Below are positions 9,146-16,498 of a stretch of DNA of 43,766 nucleotides, in pieces (within the stretch, counting starts at the first letter, position 1; every line of letters starts with the position of its first letter). A model generated the notes under the pieces. The model made no database searches and was not told the origin of the DNA. It worked only from the letters and a program-made list of their open reading frames with translations. Source of the DNA: an uncultured Eubacteriales bacterium. GTDB lineage: Bacteria; Bacillota; Clostridia; Christensenellales; Aristaeellaceae. The translations under genes were made by a program, and so were the position numbers. The stretch covers positions 1 through 43,766 of the forward strand of contig CACYTF010000051.1 of the NCBI GenBank assembly GCA_902777335.1, written 5' to 3'.

Positions 9146-9176
9146 GATGACAACGGGGACGGTTCTCATTGTCATC
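9146..9176. repeat. Palindrome with GATGACA/TGTCATC arms, copy 1
   Basis: A 31-bp element with core GGGGACGGTTCTC and arms GATGACAA / TTGTCATC, seven bases after the kinase stop. A second copy follows 14 bases later. Confidence 0.8.
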
Positions 9177-9190
9177 TTTTGGCCGAAGAA

Positions 9191-9221
9191 GATGACAACG
9201 GGGACGGTTCTCGCTGTCATC
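9191..9221. repeat. Palindrome with GATGACA/TGTCATC arms, copy 2
   Basis: Same core and outer arms as copy 1; the inner arm bases differ. Confidence 0.8.
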
Positions 9222-9225
9222 CGTA

Positions 9226-9282
9226 GGGGCGCCGATGCGGCGCCCGCCCGGGAGGGAACAGGGAACAGGGTACAGGGAACAG
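9226..9282. repeat. GGGGCGCCGATGCGGCGCCC hairpin followed by heptamers
   Basis: A GC-rich hairpin followed by GGGAACA/GGGTACA heptamers. Near-identical composite units are at 28929 and 28999. Confidence 0.8.
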
Positions 9283-9340
9283 GAATAGTCTGGGACCGGA
9301 TTGCCACGTCATCCCCGCAGTCCCTTTCCGGCGCTCAAAA

Positions 9341-9369
9341 TGAGTCAAGGAACCTGTCCCCGTGACTCA
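9341..9369. repeat. TGAGTCA...TGACTCA palindrome
   Basis: A 29-bp element with core GGAACCTGTCCCC and arms TGAGTCA / TGACTCA. Further copies are at 9659-9687 and 9703-9731, and longer-armed versions at 13.9 and 21.8 kb. Confidence 0.8.
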
Positions 9370-9384
9370 TTAAGCGGTTGGGAT

Positions 9385-9432
9385 GCCCTATCCCCCGCTT
9401 CGCGGGTACTTCCCCACTGCGGTGGGGAAGCT
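9385..9432 (+). repeat. CCCTATCCCCC...GGGGAAGCT element, copy 1
   Basis: A 48-bp element with two hairpins: CCCCGCTTCGCGGG, then ACTTCCCC(loop)GGGGAAG. Other copies are at 19152-19200 (inverted) and 21287-21334. Only the second loop differs strongly. Confidence 0.8.
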
Positions 9433-9591
9433 TTTGGGCGGCATTCACATTTTGTGCCTCCCCACCGCAGTGGGTTCGAGCGCCCGGAGAACAGTCCGGC
9501 AGGCCCCTGGAGAGGGGGACCGCTTGCGGTGGAAGGGCACCCGGGGCTTTCGTTAACTTAATGCCATTGGAACCTGTCCCCGTGGCTCACG

Positions 9592-9655
9592 CGCGGCAGC
9601 CTTGGCTCTCCCCCCGCGGGGGGAGAGCTGGCGCGCAGCGCCTGAGAGGGGAACC
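9592..9655 (+). repeat. GCGGCAGCCTTGGCT element
   Basis: It has a CTCCCCCCGCGGGGGGAG hairpin followed by GCGCGCAGCGCCTGAGAGGG. The same element occurs three or four times at 42.8-43.5 kb with different hairpin loops. Confidence 0.75.
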
Positions 9656-9658
9656 CGA

Positions 9659-9731
9659 TGAGTCAAGGAACCTGTCCCCCTGACTCATTCCGACTTTCAA
9701 AATGAGTCAAGGAACCTGTCCCCGTGACTCA
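9659..9731. repeat. Two TGAGTCA...TGACTCA palindromes
   Basis: Elements at 9659-9687 and 9703-9731, separated by 15 bases. They are nearly identical to the copy at 9341. Confidence 0.8.
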
Positions 9732-9821
9732 TTCGAGAAAAAGGAGCATGAATCAACTGACTCATGCTCCTAACTCCTCACTTTTCCCTATTCCCTAATG
9801 CCTATTGCCTAATGCCCATTC

Positions 9822-10169
9822 CTATTCCCTGCTCCACGCATCATACACCTCCGGCCTGTACCCCACCGCGGCGGACTTGCCGTTGCGCACGATGGGCTGC
9901 TTGAGCACCTGCGGGTGTGCAAGCAGGGCGTCCTCCTTCTGGGCGGGGGCGGCGTACTTGACCAGCGCCAGGGCGTCGCGGTCGCGGGCGTCCTCGTCGA
10001 TCAGCGCGTCCAGGCCGCCGCAGGCCGTAGCGACGCTCTTCAGTTCGCCCCGGCTGATGCCCTTGTCCAGCAGGTCGATGAACTGGGCCTTGATGCGGCG
10101 CTCCTTGAACCAGCGCTCGGCCTTGCGGGTGTCGCTGCTCTTTTTGGTGCCGAAGATCTGTATGTTCAC
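9822..10169 (-). CDS. ArsC/Spx-family (thioredoxin-fold) protein, cysteine missing
   Basis: A 115-residue protein of the arsenate reductase/Spx-like family. It opens NIQIFGTKKSSDTRKAERWF and keeps the family's RKA helix and the late KQPIVRNG segment (cis-Pro site). The GTG start at 10169 overlaps the upstream transporter stop (GTGA) and has GGAGG 8 bases upstream. In relatives the position after GTKK is the redox cysteine; here the codons read AGC AGC (Ser-Ser). The only other cysteine is near residue 45. It is therefore unlikely to be a classical thiol reductase. The family call is good; the function is open. Confidence 0.75.
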   Translation of the reverse strand: MNIQIFGTKKSSDTRKAERWFKERRIKAQFIDLLDKGISRGELKSVATACGGLDALIDEDARDRDALALVKYAAPAQKEDALLAHPQVLKQPIVRNGKSAAVGYRPEVYDAWSRE

Positions 10170-11989
10170 GCGATTGCCTCCTCCGCGTTCAACAGCTGGA
10201 AGTAGTGGTCGTGGGCCGCGTGGTATTCGCGGTTGAAGTCCTCGTCCTTGCCGGCGTGCAGCCGGGACACGTAGTCGTGGATCTCGTGCTTCAGGCCGGG
10301 GTTGGCGCGGGCGATGGTGAACACGCCCACGTTGGAGCAGATGTCGGAGATGCGCTCGATGTCCGACAGCAGGTTCAGAAACTCCGTGCCTGCCAGCACC
10401 GAGCACTTGCCCTGGCGCAGGCGCTCCAGGTGGTTCTGGCGCAGGGCGTTGACCATGTCGTCCACGACCTCCTCCAGGGGCTCGATGTGCTTGGCAGCCA
10501 TGGCGTCGCAGCGCTCGAAGGTCCTGCCGGTGTAGCTGAGCACCGCGTTGATCAGATCGTGCACCACCTTCAGCTCCCGCAGCGCGTAGTCGGAGAAGGC
10601 CGCGCCGTTGCCGAACATCTCCTCGGCGTCCTCGGCGATGTTCATGGCGTGGTCGCCCAGGCGCTCAAACTCGGAGATCACCGAGTAGTAGTGGTTCATG
10701 GTCTCCACATGGGCCTCGGAGGTGATGTGAGCCGAGATCTGCATCAGGTAGTTGCTGGCGTGGTCGGCCAGGGCGTCCAGGGCGTCCTCGTCCTGGCGGA
10801 GCTGCGCCACGACGCCCGCGTCGAAGCGGTTGATCACGTCGAAGGCCCGGACGATGTTGCCGCGGGCCAGGCGGAACATCTCCATCAGCACGTCGTAGCA
10901 GGCGTTCAGCGCCAGGCCGGGGGTAGCCAGGAACACCGGGTTCAGCGAATCCAGCACGTGCGGCTCCGGCTTTCCCGGGGCCGGGCCCGCCGGCTCGGCG
11001 GCGTCGCGGACGATTTTCAGGCTCAGCTTCTCAAACAGGCCCATGGCCGGCAGCAGCAGCAGCGCGCTGGCCAGGTTGAACACGGTGTTCGTGTTGGCGA
11101 TGGCGCCGGAGCCCACCGTGCTGTCCCACAGGCCGTCCAGCGCGCCCAGGCGCCGCGCCACGGTGACGCCGATCAGGATCAGCGCGGTCTTGCCCAGGTT
11201 GAACAGTATGTTGGCCACGCCCACCCGCCGGGGGTCCGGCTTCGCGCCGATGTTGATGACGATGGCGGTGGTCACGCAGTCGCCCAGGTAGATGCCCATC
11301 AGCACCGGGTAGACGGCGTTGAAGCGCAACAGCCCCGACGTGGAGAAGGCCTGCAGTATGCCGATGGAGGCCGACGAGCTCTGCAGCACGAAGGACACCC
11401 CCAGGCCGATCGCGTAGCCCAGCAGCGGGCTCTCGCCCAGCCGGGAGAACAGCGATTCGATGATGCCGGACTGGGTCAGCGCGCCCACGGCGTCGGTCAT
11501 GTTCAGAAGGCCCGAGAACAGTATGCCGAAGCCGATCACGATGCGGCCCACGTTGTCCGAATCCTTCTGCCGGTTGGTCATCACCAGCACCACGCCCACG
11601 ATCAGCGCCAGCGGGGCCAGCGTGGAGGGCTGGAAGAAGCGCAAAAGCGACGTGCCCCCGGAGGCGTCCAGGTCCAGCAGGCGGATGATCTGGCCCGTCA
11701 CCGTGGTGCCCACGTTCGCGCCGATGATGATGCCCAGCGACTGGTGCAGCGTCAGTATGCCCGCGCCCACCAGGCCCGAGGTGATGACGATGGTGGCCGT
11801 GGACGACTGTATCACCGCCGTCATCACAAGCCCCAGCAGAAACGCCTTCACCGGCGTGCCGGTCACCCTTTGCATGACCTTCTTCAGCGCGCCGGAGGAG
11901 CCCTCCTTCAGGCCGTCGCCCATCAGCCGCATGCCGTACAGGAACATCGCCAGGCCGCCGAACAGGGTGATGATGTTGAAAATGCTCAT
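10166..11989 (-). CDS. Na+/phosphate cotransporter with PhoU-like domain
   Basis: A 607-residue NptA/YjbB-type protein. The first about 320 residues hold roughly eight to nine transmembrane helices with the two QSSSA(T/S)-containing repeats of the Na/Pi-cotransporter family (AVIQSSTATIVITSG and VLQSSSASIGILQA). The C-terminal about 250 residues are helical and PhoU-like (EFERLGDHAMNIAEDAEEMF and ERISDICSNVGVF). It takes up phosphate with sodium, with the PhoU-like tail likely regulatory. The downstream gene overlaps it by 4 bases. The upstream 120 bp are AT-rich, but I could not assign a confident promoter. Confidence 0.9.
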   Translation of the reverse strand: MSIFNIITLFGGLAMFLYGMRLMGDGLKEGSSGALKKVMQRVTGTPVKAFLLGLVMTAVIQSSTATIVITSGLVGAGILTLHQSLGIIIGANVGTTVTGQIIRLLDLDASGGTSLLRFFQPSTLAPLALIVGVVLVMTNRQKDSDNVGRIVIGFGILFSGLLNMTDAVGALTQSGIIESLFSRLGESPLLGYAIGLGVSFVLQSSSASIGILQAFSTSGLLRFNAVYPVLMGIYLGDCVTTAIVINIGAKPDPRRVGVANILFNLGKTALILIGVTVARRLGALDGLWDSTVGSGAIANTNTVFNLASALLLLPAMGLFEKLSLKIVRDAAEPAGPAPGKPEPHVLDSLNPVFLATPGLALNACYDVLMEMFRLARGNIVRAFDVINRFDAGVVAQLRQDEDALDALADHASNYLMQISAHITSEAHVETMNHYYSVISEFERLGDHAMNIAEDAEEMFGNGAAFSDYALRELKVVHDLINAVLSYTGRTFERCDAMAAKHIEPLEEVVDDMVNALRQNHLERLRQGKCSVLAGTEFLNLLSDIERISDICSNVGVFTIARANPGLKHEIHDYVSRLHAGKDEDFNREYHAAHDHYFQLLNAEEAIA

Positions 11990-12104
11990 GTGCGCCCTCG
12001 AATCATAAGAAATTCTTTTATTCTTACAATATTATGTTATCGCATGTCAGGCCGGGAATCAACAGAGAACGTGTTATGATTTCGGCGATTTACAAACACA
12101 TTAC

Positions 12105-12133
12105 TTGACATCGCTTTACCACATTGCTATAAT
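12105..12133 (+). promoter_or_regulatory. Promoter of the T-box/trpB unit
   Basis: Perfect consensus: TTGACA (12105-12110), 17-bp spacer, TATAAT (12128-12133). Transcription should begin near 12140, just before the T-box leader. Confidence 0.92.
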
Positions 12134-12139
12134 GGCCCC

Positions 12140-12412
12140 ACAAACCGATGAGAGAGAGGAGTAACCTCCGATTCGGCATTTCAGAGAGCCGCGGGCGGTG
12201 GAAGCGCGGCATGCACGGCGGCGGTGAATGGACTTTCGAGGGCGAACCGAGGGGCAAAGGCCCGGTAGGGGAGACGGAGCTTCCTCCGTTATCAAAGAGC
12301 GCCGTATGATGGTACGGCGGCGAGCGGGCGCGCAAGCGCCAAGCCGGGTGGCACCGCAGGGTTGAAGCATTTACCCCTGTCCCAGCGAATTTCACTGGGG
12401 CGGGGTTTTTAT
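12140..12412 (+). ncRNA. T-box leader, tryptophan-specific (UGG specifier)
   Basis: Untranslated leader between a consensus promoter and trpB. The hallmark T-box sequence GGGTGGCACCGC starts at 12346. The candidate specifier is TGG (12229-12231) in GGTGAATGGAC, followed by the usual A. UGG reads tRNA-Trp. The variable base of the UGGN bulge is C, which would pair with a G discriminator, the base normal for bacterial tRNA-Trp. A terminator (12373-12410) follows the antiterminator region. Uncharged tRNA-Trp should allow readthrough into trpB. Confidence 0.93.
12373..12411 (+). terminator. T-box terminator
   Basis: The stem CCCCTGTCCCAG / CTGGGGCGGGG with loop CGAATTTCA is followed by TTTTT. 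Its left arm lies just after the T-box antiterminator sequence, so the two structures are mutually exclusive. Confidence 0.9.
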
Positions 12413-12455
12413 ATGCCCTGTCCCGACGCGACCAACATCGGAAAGGAGCATCACC

Positions 12456-13845
12456 ATGAGCGAAGTCAACAAGATTCCCTACAAGATCTACCTGGAGGAA
12501 AGCGAGCTACCGAAGTATTGGTACAACATGCGGGCGGACATGAAGAACAAGCCCGCGCCGCTTTTGAACCCGGGCACGCTGAAGCCCATGACCGCCGAGG
12601 ACCTGGCCCCCGTGTTCTGCGACGAGCTGATCAAGCAGGAGCTGGACAACGACACCCGCGAGTACCCGATCCCCCGGGAGATCGTGGATTTCTACAAGAT
12701 GTACCGGCCCTCGCCGCTGGTGCGGGCCTACTGCCTGGAGGAAAAGCTGCAGACCCCGGCGAAGATCTACTACAAGTTCGAGGGCAACAACACCTCCGGC
12801 AGCCACAAGCTGAACTCCGCCATCGCCCAGGCCTACTACGCCAAGAAGCAGGGCCTGAAGGGCGTGACCACCGAGACCGGCGCGGGCCAGTGGGGCACGG
12901 CGCTGTCGATGGCCTGCAGCTACTTCGGTCTTGACTGCAAGGTGTACATGGTGAAGGTCAGCTACGAGCAGAAGCCCTTCAGGCGCGAGGTGATGCGCAC
13001 CTACGGCGCGTCCGTTGTGCCCAGCCCCTCCGACACCACCGCCGTGGGCCGCAAGATACTGGAGCAGTTCCCCGGTACCACCGGCAGCCTGGGCTGCGCC
13101 ATCTCCGAGGCCGTGGAGGTCGCCGTGTCCAACCCCGGCTACCGCTACGTGCTGGGCAGCGTGCTGAACCAGGTGCTGCTGCACCAGTCGGTGATCGGCA
13201 TGGAGTCCAAGATCGCGATGGACAAGTACGGCATCAAGCCCGACATCATCATCGGCTGCGCCGGCGGCGGCAGCAATTTGGGCGGCCTGATCGCGCCCTT
13301 CATGGGCCAGAAGCTGCGCGGCGAGGCGGATTACAGGTTCATCGCCGTGGAGCCCGCCTCCTGCCCGTCCTTCACCCGCGGCAAATTCGCCTACGACTTC
13401 TGCGACACCGGCATGGTGTGCCCCATGGCCAAGATGTACACGCTGGGCAGCGGCTTCATCCCCTCCGCGAACCACGCCGGCGGCCTGCGCTATCACGGCA
13501 TGAGCAGCATACTCTCCCAGCTGTACCACGACGGCTACATGGAGGCCCGGGCCGTGGAGCAGACCAGCGTGTTCCAGGCGGCCGAGCAGTTCGCCCGCGT
13601 CGAGGGCATACTGCCCGCGCCGGAGAGCAGCCACGCCATCCGCGTGGCCATCGACGAGGCCCTGAAGTGCAAGGAGACCGGCGAGGCGAAGACCATACTC
13701 TTCGGCCTGACCCGGCCTGACCGGCACCGGCTACTTCGACATGGTGGCCTACGAGAAGTACCACGACGGCCAGATGACCGACTACATCCCCACCGACGCG
13801 GACCTGGAGAAGGGGTTCGCGGGGATACCGAAGGTGGACCTGTAA
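12456..13845 (+). CDS. trpB: Tryptophan synthase beta chain, TrpB2 type, frameshifted near the 3' end
   Basis: A PLP enzyme making L-tryptophan from indole and serine. The TrpB2 subfamily is shown by the N-terminal KYWYNMRAD segment, the PLP lysine K118 in GSHKLNS, TTETGAGQWG, and the phosphate-binding CAGGGSN. No trpA or other trp gene adjoins. A 10-bp tandem duplication (CGGCCTGACC at 13703-13712 and 13713-13722) shifts the frame. Removing one copy restores FGLTGTGYFDMVAYEKY and a normal end at 13845 (459 residues). As written, the frame instead runs to 13886 with an unrelated Arg-rich tail. It may be a true mutation, a phase-variable site or an assembly error. Transcription is governed by the Trp T-box. 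Confidence 0.9.
13703..13722 (+). repeat. 10-bp tandem duplication causing the trpB frameshift
   Basis: Two exact adjacent copies of CGGCCTGACC. One copy would give the conserved in-frame TrpB2 C-terminal region. Confidence 0.9.
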
Positions 13846-13846
13846 A

Positions 13847-13952
13847 TGAGTCAGTCGGGGACAGGTCCCTGTTGACTCAAAATTGATACAAATATATATA
13901 CACCAATAGAAGTATTTTTGAGTCACTTGGAACCTGTCCCCAAGTGACTCAA
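13847..13952. repeat. Pair of TGAGTCA-armed palindromes flanking an AT-rich spacer
   Basis: The left element (13847-13880) holds a GGGGACAGGTCCC core with TGAGTCA / TGACTCA arms. The right element (13919-13951) has 12-bp arms TGAGTCACTTGG / CCAAGTGACTCA. Between them lies an AT-rich 38-bp spacer (ATACAAATATATATACACC), very unlike the GC-rich surroundings. Confidence 0.75.
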
Positions 13953-13974
13953 CATGATAAAGAGGTGCATTCAC

Positions 13975-15108
13975 ATGGATTTTTCCAAGCTGACCGCGTA
14001 TCTGGATTCTCTGGCCGACGTGGGGGTGCCGGGGTGCGACCTGGCGGTGTACCGGGATCACGAGCCGGTGTACCGCCACGCGGCGGGGCATCGCGACGCG
14101 CAAAAGGAACAGCCGATGCGCGGCGACGAGACCTACTGCCTGTACTCATGCACGAAGGTGTTCACCACCTGCGCGGCGATGCAGCTGATCGGGGAGGGGA
14201 AGCTGAGCCTGGACGACCCGGTGAGCGACTATCTGCCCGCCTATGGGCATCTGACGGTGCGGGACGGCGAGGCCGTGCGCCCGGCGCGGCGGGTGATGAC
14301 CGTGCGCCACCTGATGAGCATGCAGAGCGGGCTGGACTACGACCTGGCCACCCCGGCGATGCAAAAGGTCATGGCCGAGACCCATGGCCTGGCCACCACG
14401 CGGCAGCTGGTGGACGCCCGGGCCCGGGACCCGCTGTGCTTTGAGCCGGGCACGGACTTTCTGTACAGCACCAGCCACGACGTGCTGGCCGCGGTGATCG
14501 AGGTCGTCTCCGGCCGGCGCTTCTCGGAATACCTGAAGGCGCGTATCTTCGAGCCCCTGGGCCTTCGGACCATGAGCTTTGCGCTGAAGGAGCAGGACGC
14601 CGCGCGGCTGTGCGCCCAGTACGTGGTGAACGAGAAGACCGGCGCGATCGAATTGCGCACCGGCGACATCAACAACTACCGCATCAGCCCGAACTACGAG
14701 AGCGGCGGCGCGGGCCTGTACGGCGACGTGGCGGACTACATCGCCTTCGTGGACGCGCTGGCCTGCGGCGGCGTGTCGAAGGGCGGCGCGCGCATACTCC
14801 CGCCCCAGATGCTGCAGCTGTGGAGCGCCAACCAGCTGGGGCCCAGGTCCCGGGCCAGCTTCGACGCCTGGAACCGCAAGGGCTACTCCTACGCGCTGGG
14901 CGTGCGCACCCGGGTGGACACCTCCATAGGCGGCCGGGGCCAGATCGGCGAGTTCGGCTGGGACGGCGCGGCGGGGGCCTGGACCATGATCGACCCGATC
15001 AACCGCCTTTCCGCTTTCTACGCCATGCACGTGCGCGGCTTCGGCTACAGCTACGACGTGATCCACCCCACGGTCCGGAGCCTGATCTACGAGGGATTGG
15101 GGCTGTAG
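13975..15108 (+). CDS. Serine hydrolase, class C beta-lactamase/DD-peptidase-like family
   Basis: A 377-residue member of the penicillin-binding-like serine hydrolase family (PF00144 type). The SxxK motif is S58-C-T-K61 in LYSCTKVFTT. The second motif region reads FLYSTSHDVLAAVIEVVSG. The third corresponds to GEFGWDGAAG, where an H/K-x-G triad would be expected. No signal peptide is evident, so it is probably cytoplasmic and more likely an esterase or peptidase than a resistance beta-lactamase. I chose the ATG at 13975, preceded by AAAGAGGTG, over the earlier one at 13954. The gene stands between a repeat pair and the mglB promoter. Confidence 0.85.
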   Translation: MDFSKLTAYLDSLADVGVPGCDLAVYRDHEPVYRHAAGHRDAQKEQPMRGDETYCLYSCTKVFTTCAAMQLIGEGKLSLDDPVSDYLPAYGHLTVRDGEAVRPARRVMTVRHLMSMQSGLDYDLATPAMQKVMAETHGLATTRQLVDARARDPLCFEPGTDFLYSTSHDVLAAVIEVVSGRRFSEYLKARIFEPLGLRTMSFALKEQDAARLCAQYVVNEKTGAIELRTGDINNYRISPNYESGGAGLYGDVADYIAFVDALACGGVSKGGARILPPQMLQLWSANQLGPRSRASFDAWNRKGYSYALGVRTRVDTSIGGRGQIGEFGWDGAAGAWTMIDPINRLSAFYAMHVRGFGYSYDVIHPTVRSLIYEGLGL

Positions 15109-15156
15109 ACCGGCGCTTACCTCGTCCGGTTTCGTAACATTTTAGCATATTTGCTC

Positions 15157-15185
15157 TGGACATTTCGCCAGAACTGTGCTATAAT
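15157..15185 (+). promoter_or_regulatory. Promoter of the mgl operon
   Basis: TGGACA (15157-15162), 17-bp spacer, TATAAT (15180-15185), about 80 bases upstream of the mglB start. I see no clear operator palindrome in the leader. Confidence 0.85.
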
Positions 15186-15263
15186 CTCAGCAAATCGCAA
15201 ATTGTGTGAATTCAATGCGGTCGAGCCGCATGAATAATAAACATAACAAGGAGACGATTACCC

Positions 15264-16277
15264 ATGAAGAAGACCCTGGCCATCGTTCTGGCAGCCCTGA
15301 TGCTGATCGGCATGTTCAGTTTCGCGTCCGCCGAAGCCAAGACCTACAAGGTCGGCGTGTCCATCTATCAGTTCACCGACAACTTCATGACCCTGTACCG
15401 CAACGAGATCGAGAACTACTTCAAGAGCCTCGAGACCGACGACGTGAAGTATGAGATCACCATGGCCGACGGCAAGAACGACATGGCCGAGCAGACCAAC
15501 CAGGTCCGCACCTTCATCTCCCAGGGCATGGATGTCATCATCCTGAACCTGGTGCAGACCTCCTCCGCGGACGCCGTGATCGACGAGATCGTGGCCGCCG
15601 GCATCCCGCTGGTGCTGATCAACCGCGAGCCTCTGGCCTATGACGCCGACGGCAACACGCTGGACGAGTCCTACGAGGGCATCCTGAACAACGCTCAGGT
15701 TTGCTACGTCGGCGCTGACGCCCGTCAGTCCGGCACCTTCCAGGGCGAGATGGTCGCTGAGCTGGAGAACCACGGCGACATCAACGGCGACGGCAAGATC
15801 TCCTACATCATGATCGAGGGCGACCCCGAGAACATCGACGCGCAGTACCGCACCGAGTTCTCCGTGAAGGCTCTGACCGACGCGGGCTATGAGGTTGAGT
15901 GCCTGGACGACCAGGTGGGCAACTGGGATCAGACCAAGGGCCAGGAGCTGTGCGCCAACGCGCTGAGCAAGTACGGCGACGCGGTCGAGGTCGTGTTCTG
16001 CAACAACGACGCCATGGCGCTGGGCGCTTCCACCGCCATCATCGCCGCCGGCCGCAAGGTGGGCGAGGACATCTATCTGCTGGGCGTTGACGCTCTGGAA
16101 GAGGCTGTCCAGCTCGTCAAGGACGGCGAGATGACCGGCACCGTGCTGAACGACCACATCGGCCAGTCCCACGCGGCGGTTGACGTGGCTGTGAAGCTGC
16201 TGAACGGCGAAGAGATCGAGAACTACTACTGGGTTGACTATGTGAAGGTCAACAAGGCCTACGTCGACGCCCAGTAA
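15264..16277 (+). CDS. mglB: Galactose/methyl-galactoside ABC transporter substrate-binding protein
   Basis: A 337-residue type I periplasmic binding fold. The signal peptide (1-23, ending SFASA) has no lipobox cysteine, unlike most Gram-positive binding proteins. The sugar-binding core shows VGVSIYQFTDNFM, DVIILNLVQTSSAD, IPLVLINREP, a VFCNNDAMALGA segment and LGVDALEEA, all typical of MglB. The codon choice is more strongly optimised (ATC rather than ATA for Ile) than its neighbours, suggesting high expression. It captures galactose-type sugars and feeds MglA/MglC. A 221-bp gap with three hairpins separates it from mglA. Confidence 0.93.
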   Translation: MKKTLAIVLAALMLIGMFSFASAEAKTYKVGVSIYQFTDNFMTLYRNEIENYFKSLETDDVKYEITMADGKNDMAEQTNQVRTFISQGMDVIILNLVQTSSADAVIDEIVAAGIPLVLINREPLAYDADGNTLDESYEGILNNAQVCYVGADARQSGTFQGEMVAELENHGDINGDGKISYIMIEGDPENIDAQYRTEFSVKALTDAGYEVECLDDQVGNWDQTKGQELCANALSKYGDAVEVVFCNNDAMALGASTAIIAAGRKVGEDIYLLGVDALEEAVQLVKDGEMTGTVLNDHIGQSHAAVDVAVKLLNGEEIENYYWVDYVKVNKAYVDAQ

Positions 16278-16314
16278 TGCGTTTTTAAGGCGCGCAGGCG
16301 CCAAGCGACAGGAG

Positions 16315-16341
16315 TGGGTGGGCCGGTTTCCGGCTCACCCA
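16315..16341 (+). terminator. Hairpin after mglB (attenuator or mRNA-stabilising)
   Basis: TGGGTGGGCCGG pairs with CCGGCTCACCCA around a short loop. There is no T-run, so it is more likely a 3' stabiliser of mglB mRNA or a weak attenuator than a full terminator. Confidence 0.5.
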
Positions 16342-16382
16342 TTGTTGGGATTTGGCGCGATCGAACGCGACCGGCAGAGCGG

Positions 16383-16405
16383 GGCGCCTTCCGCGGGAAG
16401 GCGCC
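16383..16405 (+). terminator. Second hairpin in the mglB-mglA gap
   Basis: GGCGCCTTCC / GGAAGGCGCC is a strong GC-rich stem with a short loop and no T-run. Confidence 0.5.
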
Positions 16406-16426
16406 GACAGTCGCAATGAGGTGAGG

Positions 16427-16475
16427 AATGAGGAATGAGGAATCGTTCCCGGTTCCTTATTCCTCATTCCTCATT
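16427..16475. repeat. Inverted heptamer repeat forming a 17-bp stem
   Basis: AATGAGGAATGAGGAAT (16427-16443) is perfectly complementary to 16459-16475, with a 15-base loop. The arms are the AATGAGG heptamer family seen at other loci, here inverted. It ends about 10 bases before the mglA Shine-Dalgarno. Confidence 0.85.
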
Positions 16476-16498
16476 ACTATGAAAGGGGGGTTGCCCGC

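Larger units (their letters stand above)
9140..9821. repeat. Repeat island 1 between kinase gene and ArsC-like gene
   Basis: No gene is seen in this stretch. In order it holds two 31-bp palindromes with GATGACA/TGTCATC arms; the GGGGCGCCGATGCGGCGCCC hairpin with heptamers; three TGAGTCA...TGACTCA palindromes plus one degenerate copy near 9567; the CCCTATCCCCC...GGGGAAGCT element; a CCTCCCC/GACCGCTTGCGG element; a GCGGCAGCCTTGGCT element; and a pyrimidine-rich heptamer tract at the end. Most families recur elsewhere in the window. Confidence 0.8.

Noticed and set aside
10205..12079. 624-codon plus-strand open frame
   Set aside because: It is antisense to the Na/Pi cotransporter, with no motif and an extreme His/Gln/Ala composition.
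12090..12395. Open frames on the minus strand in the trpB leader
   Set aside because: The region is explained by a promoter, T-box and terminator. The frames have no ribosome-binding site and reflect GC-rich RNA structure.
13975..15108. Secreted resistance beta-lactamase
   Set aside because: There is no signal peptide, and the second and third active-site motifs deviate from class C enzymes; a cytoplasmic esterase or peptidase-like role is safer.
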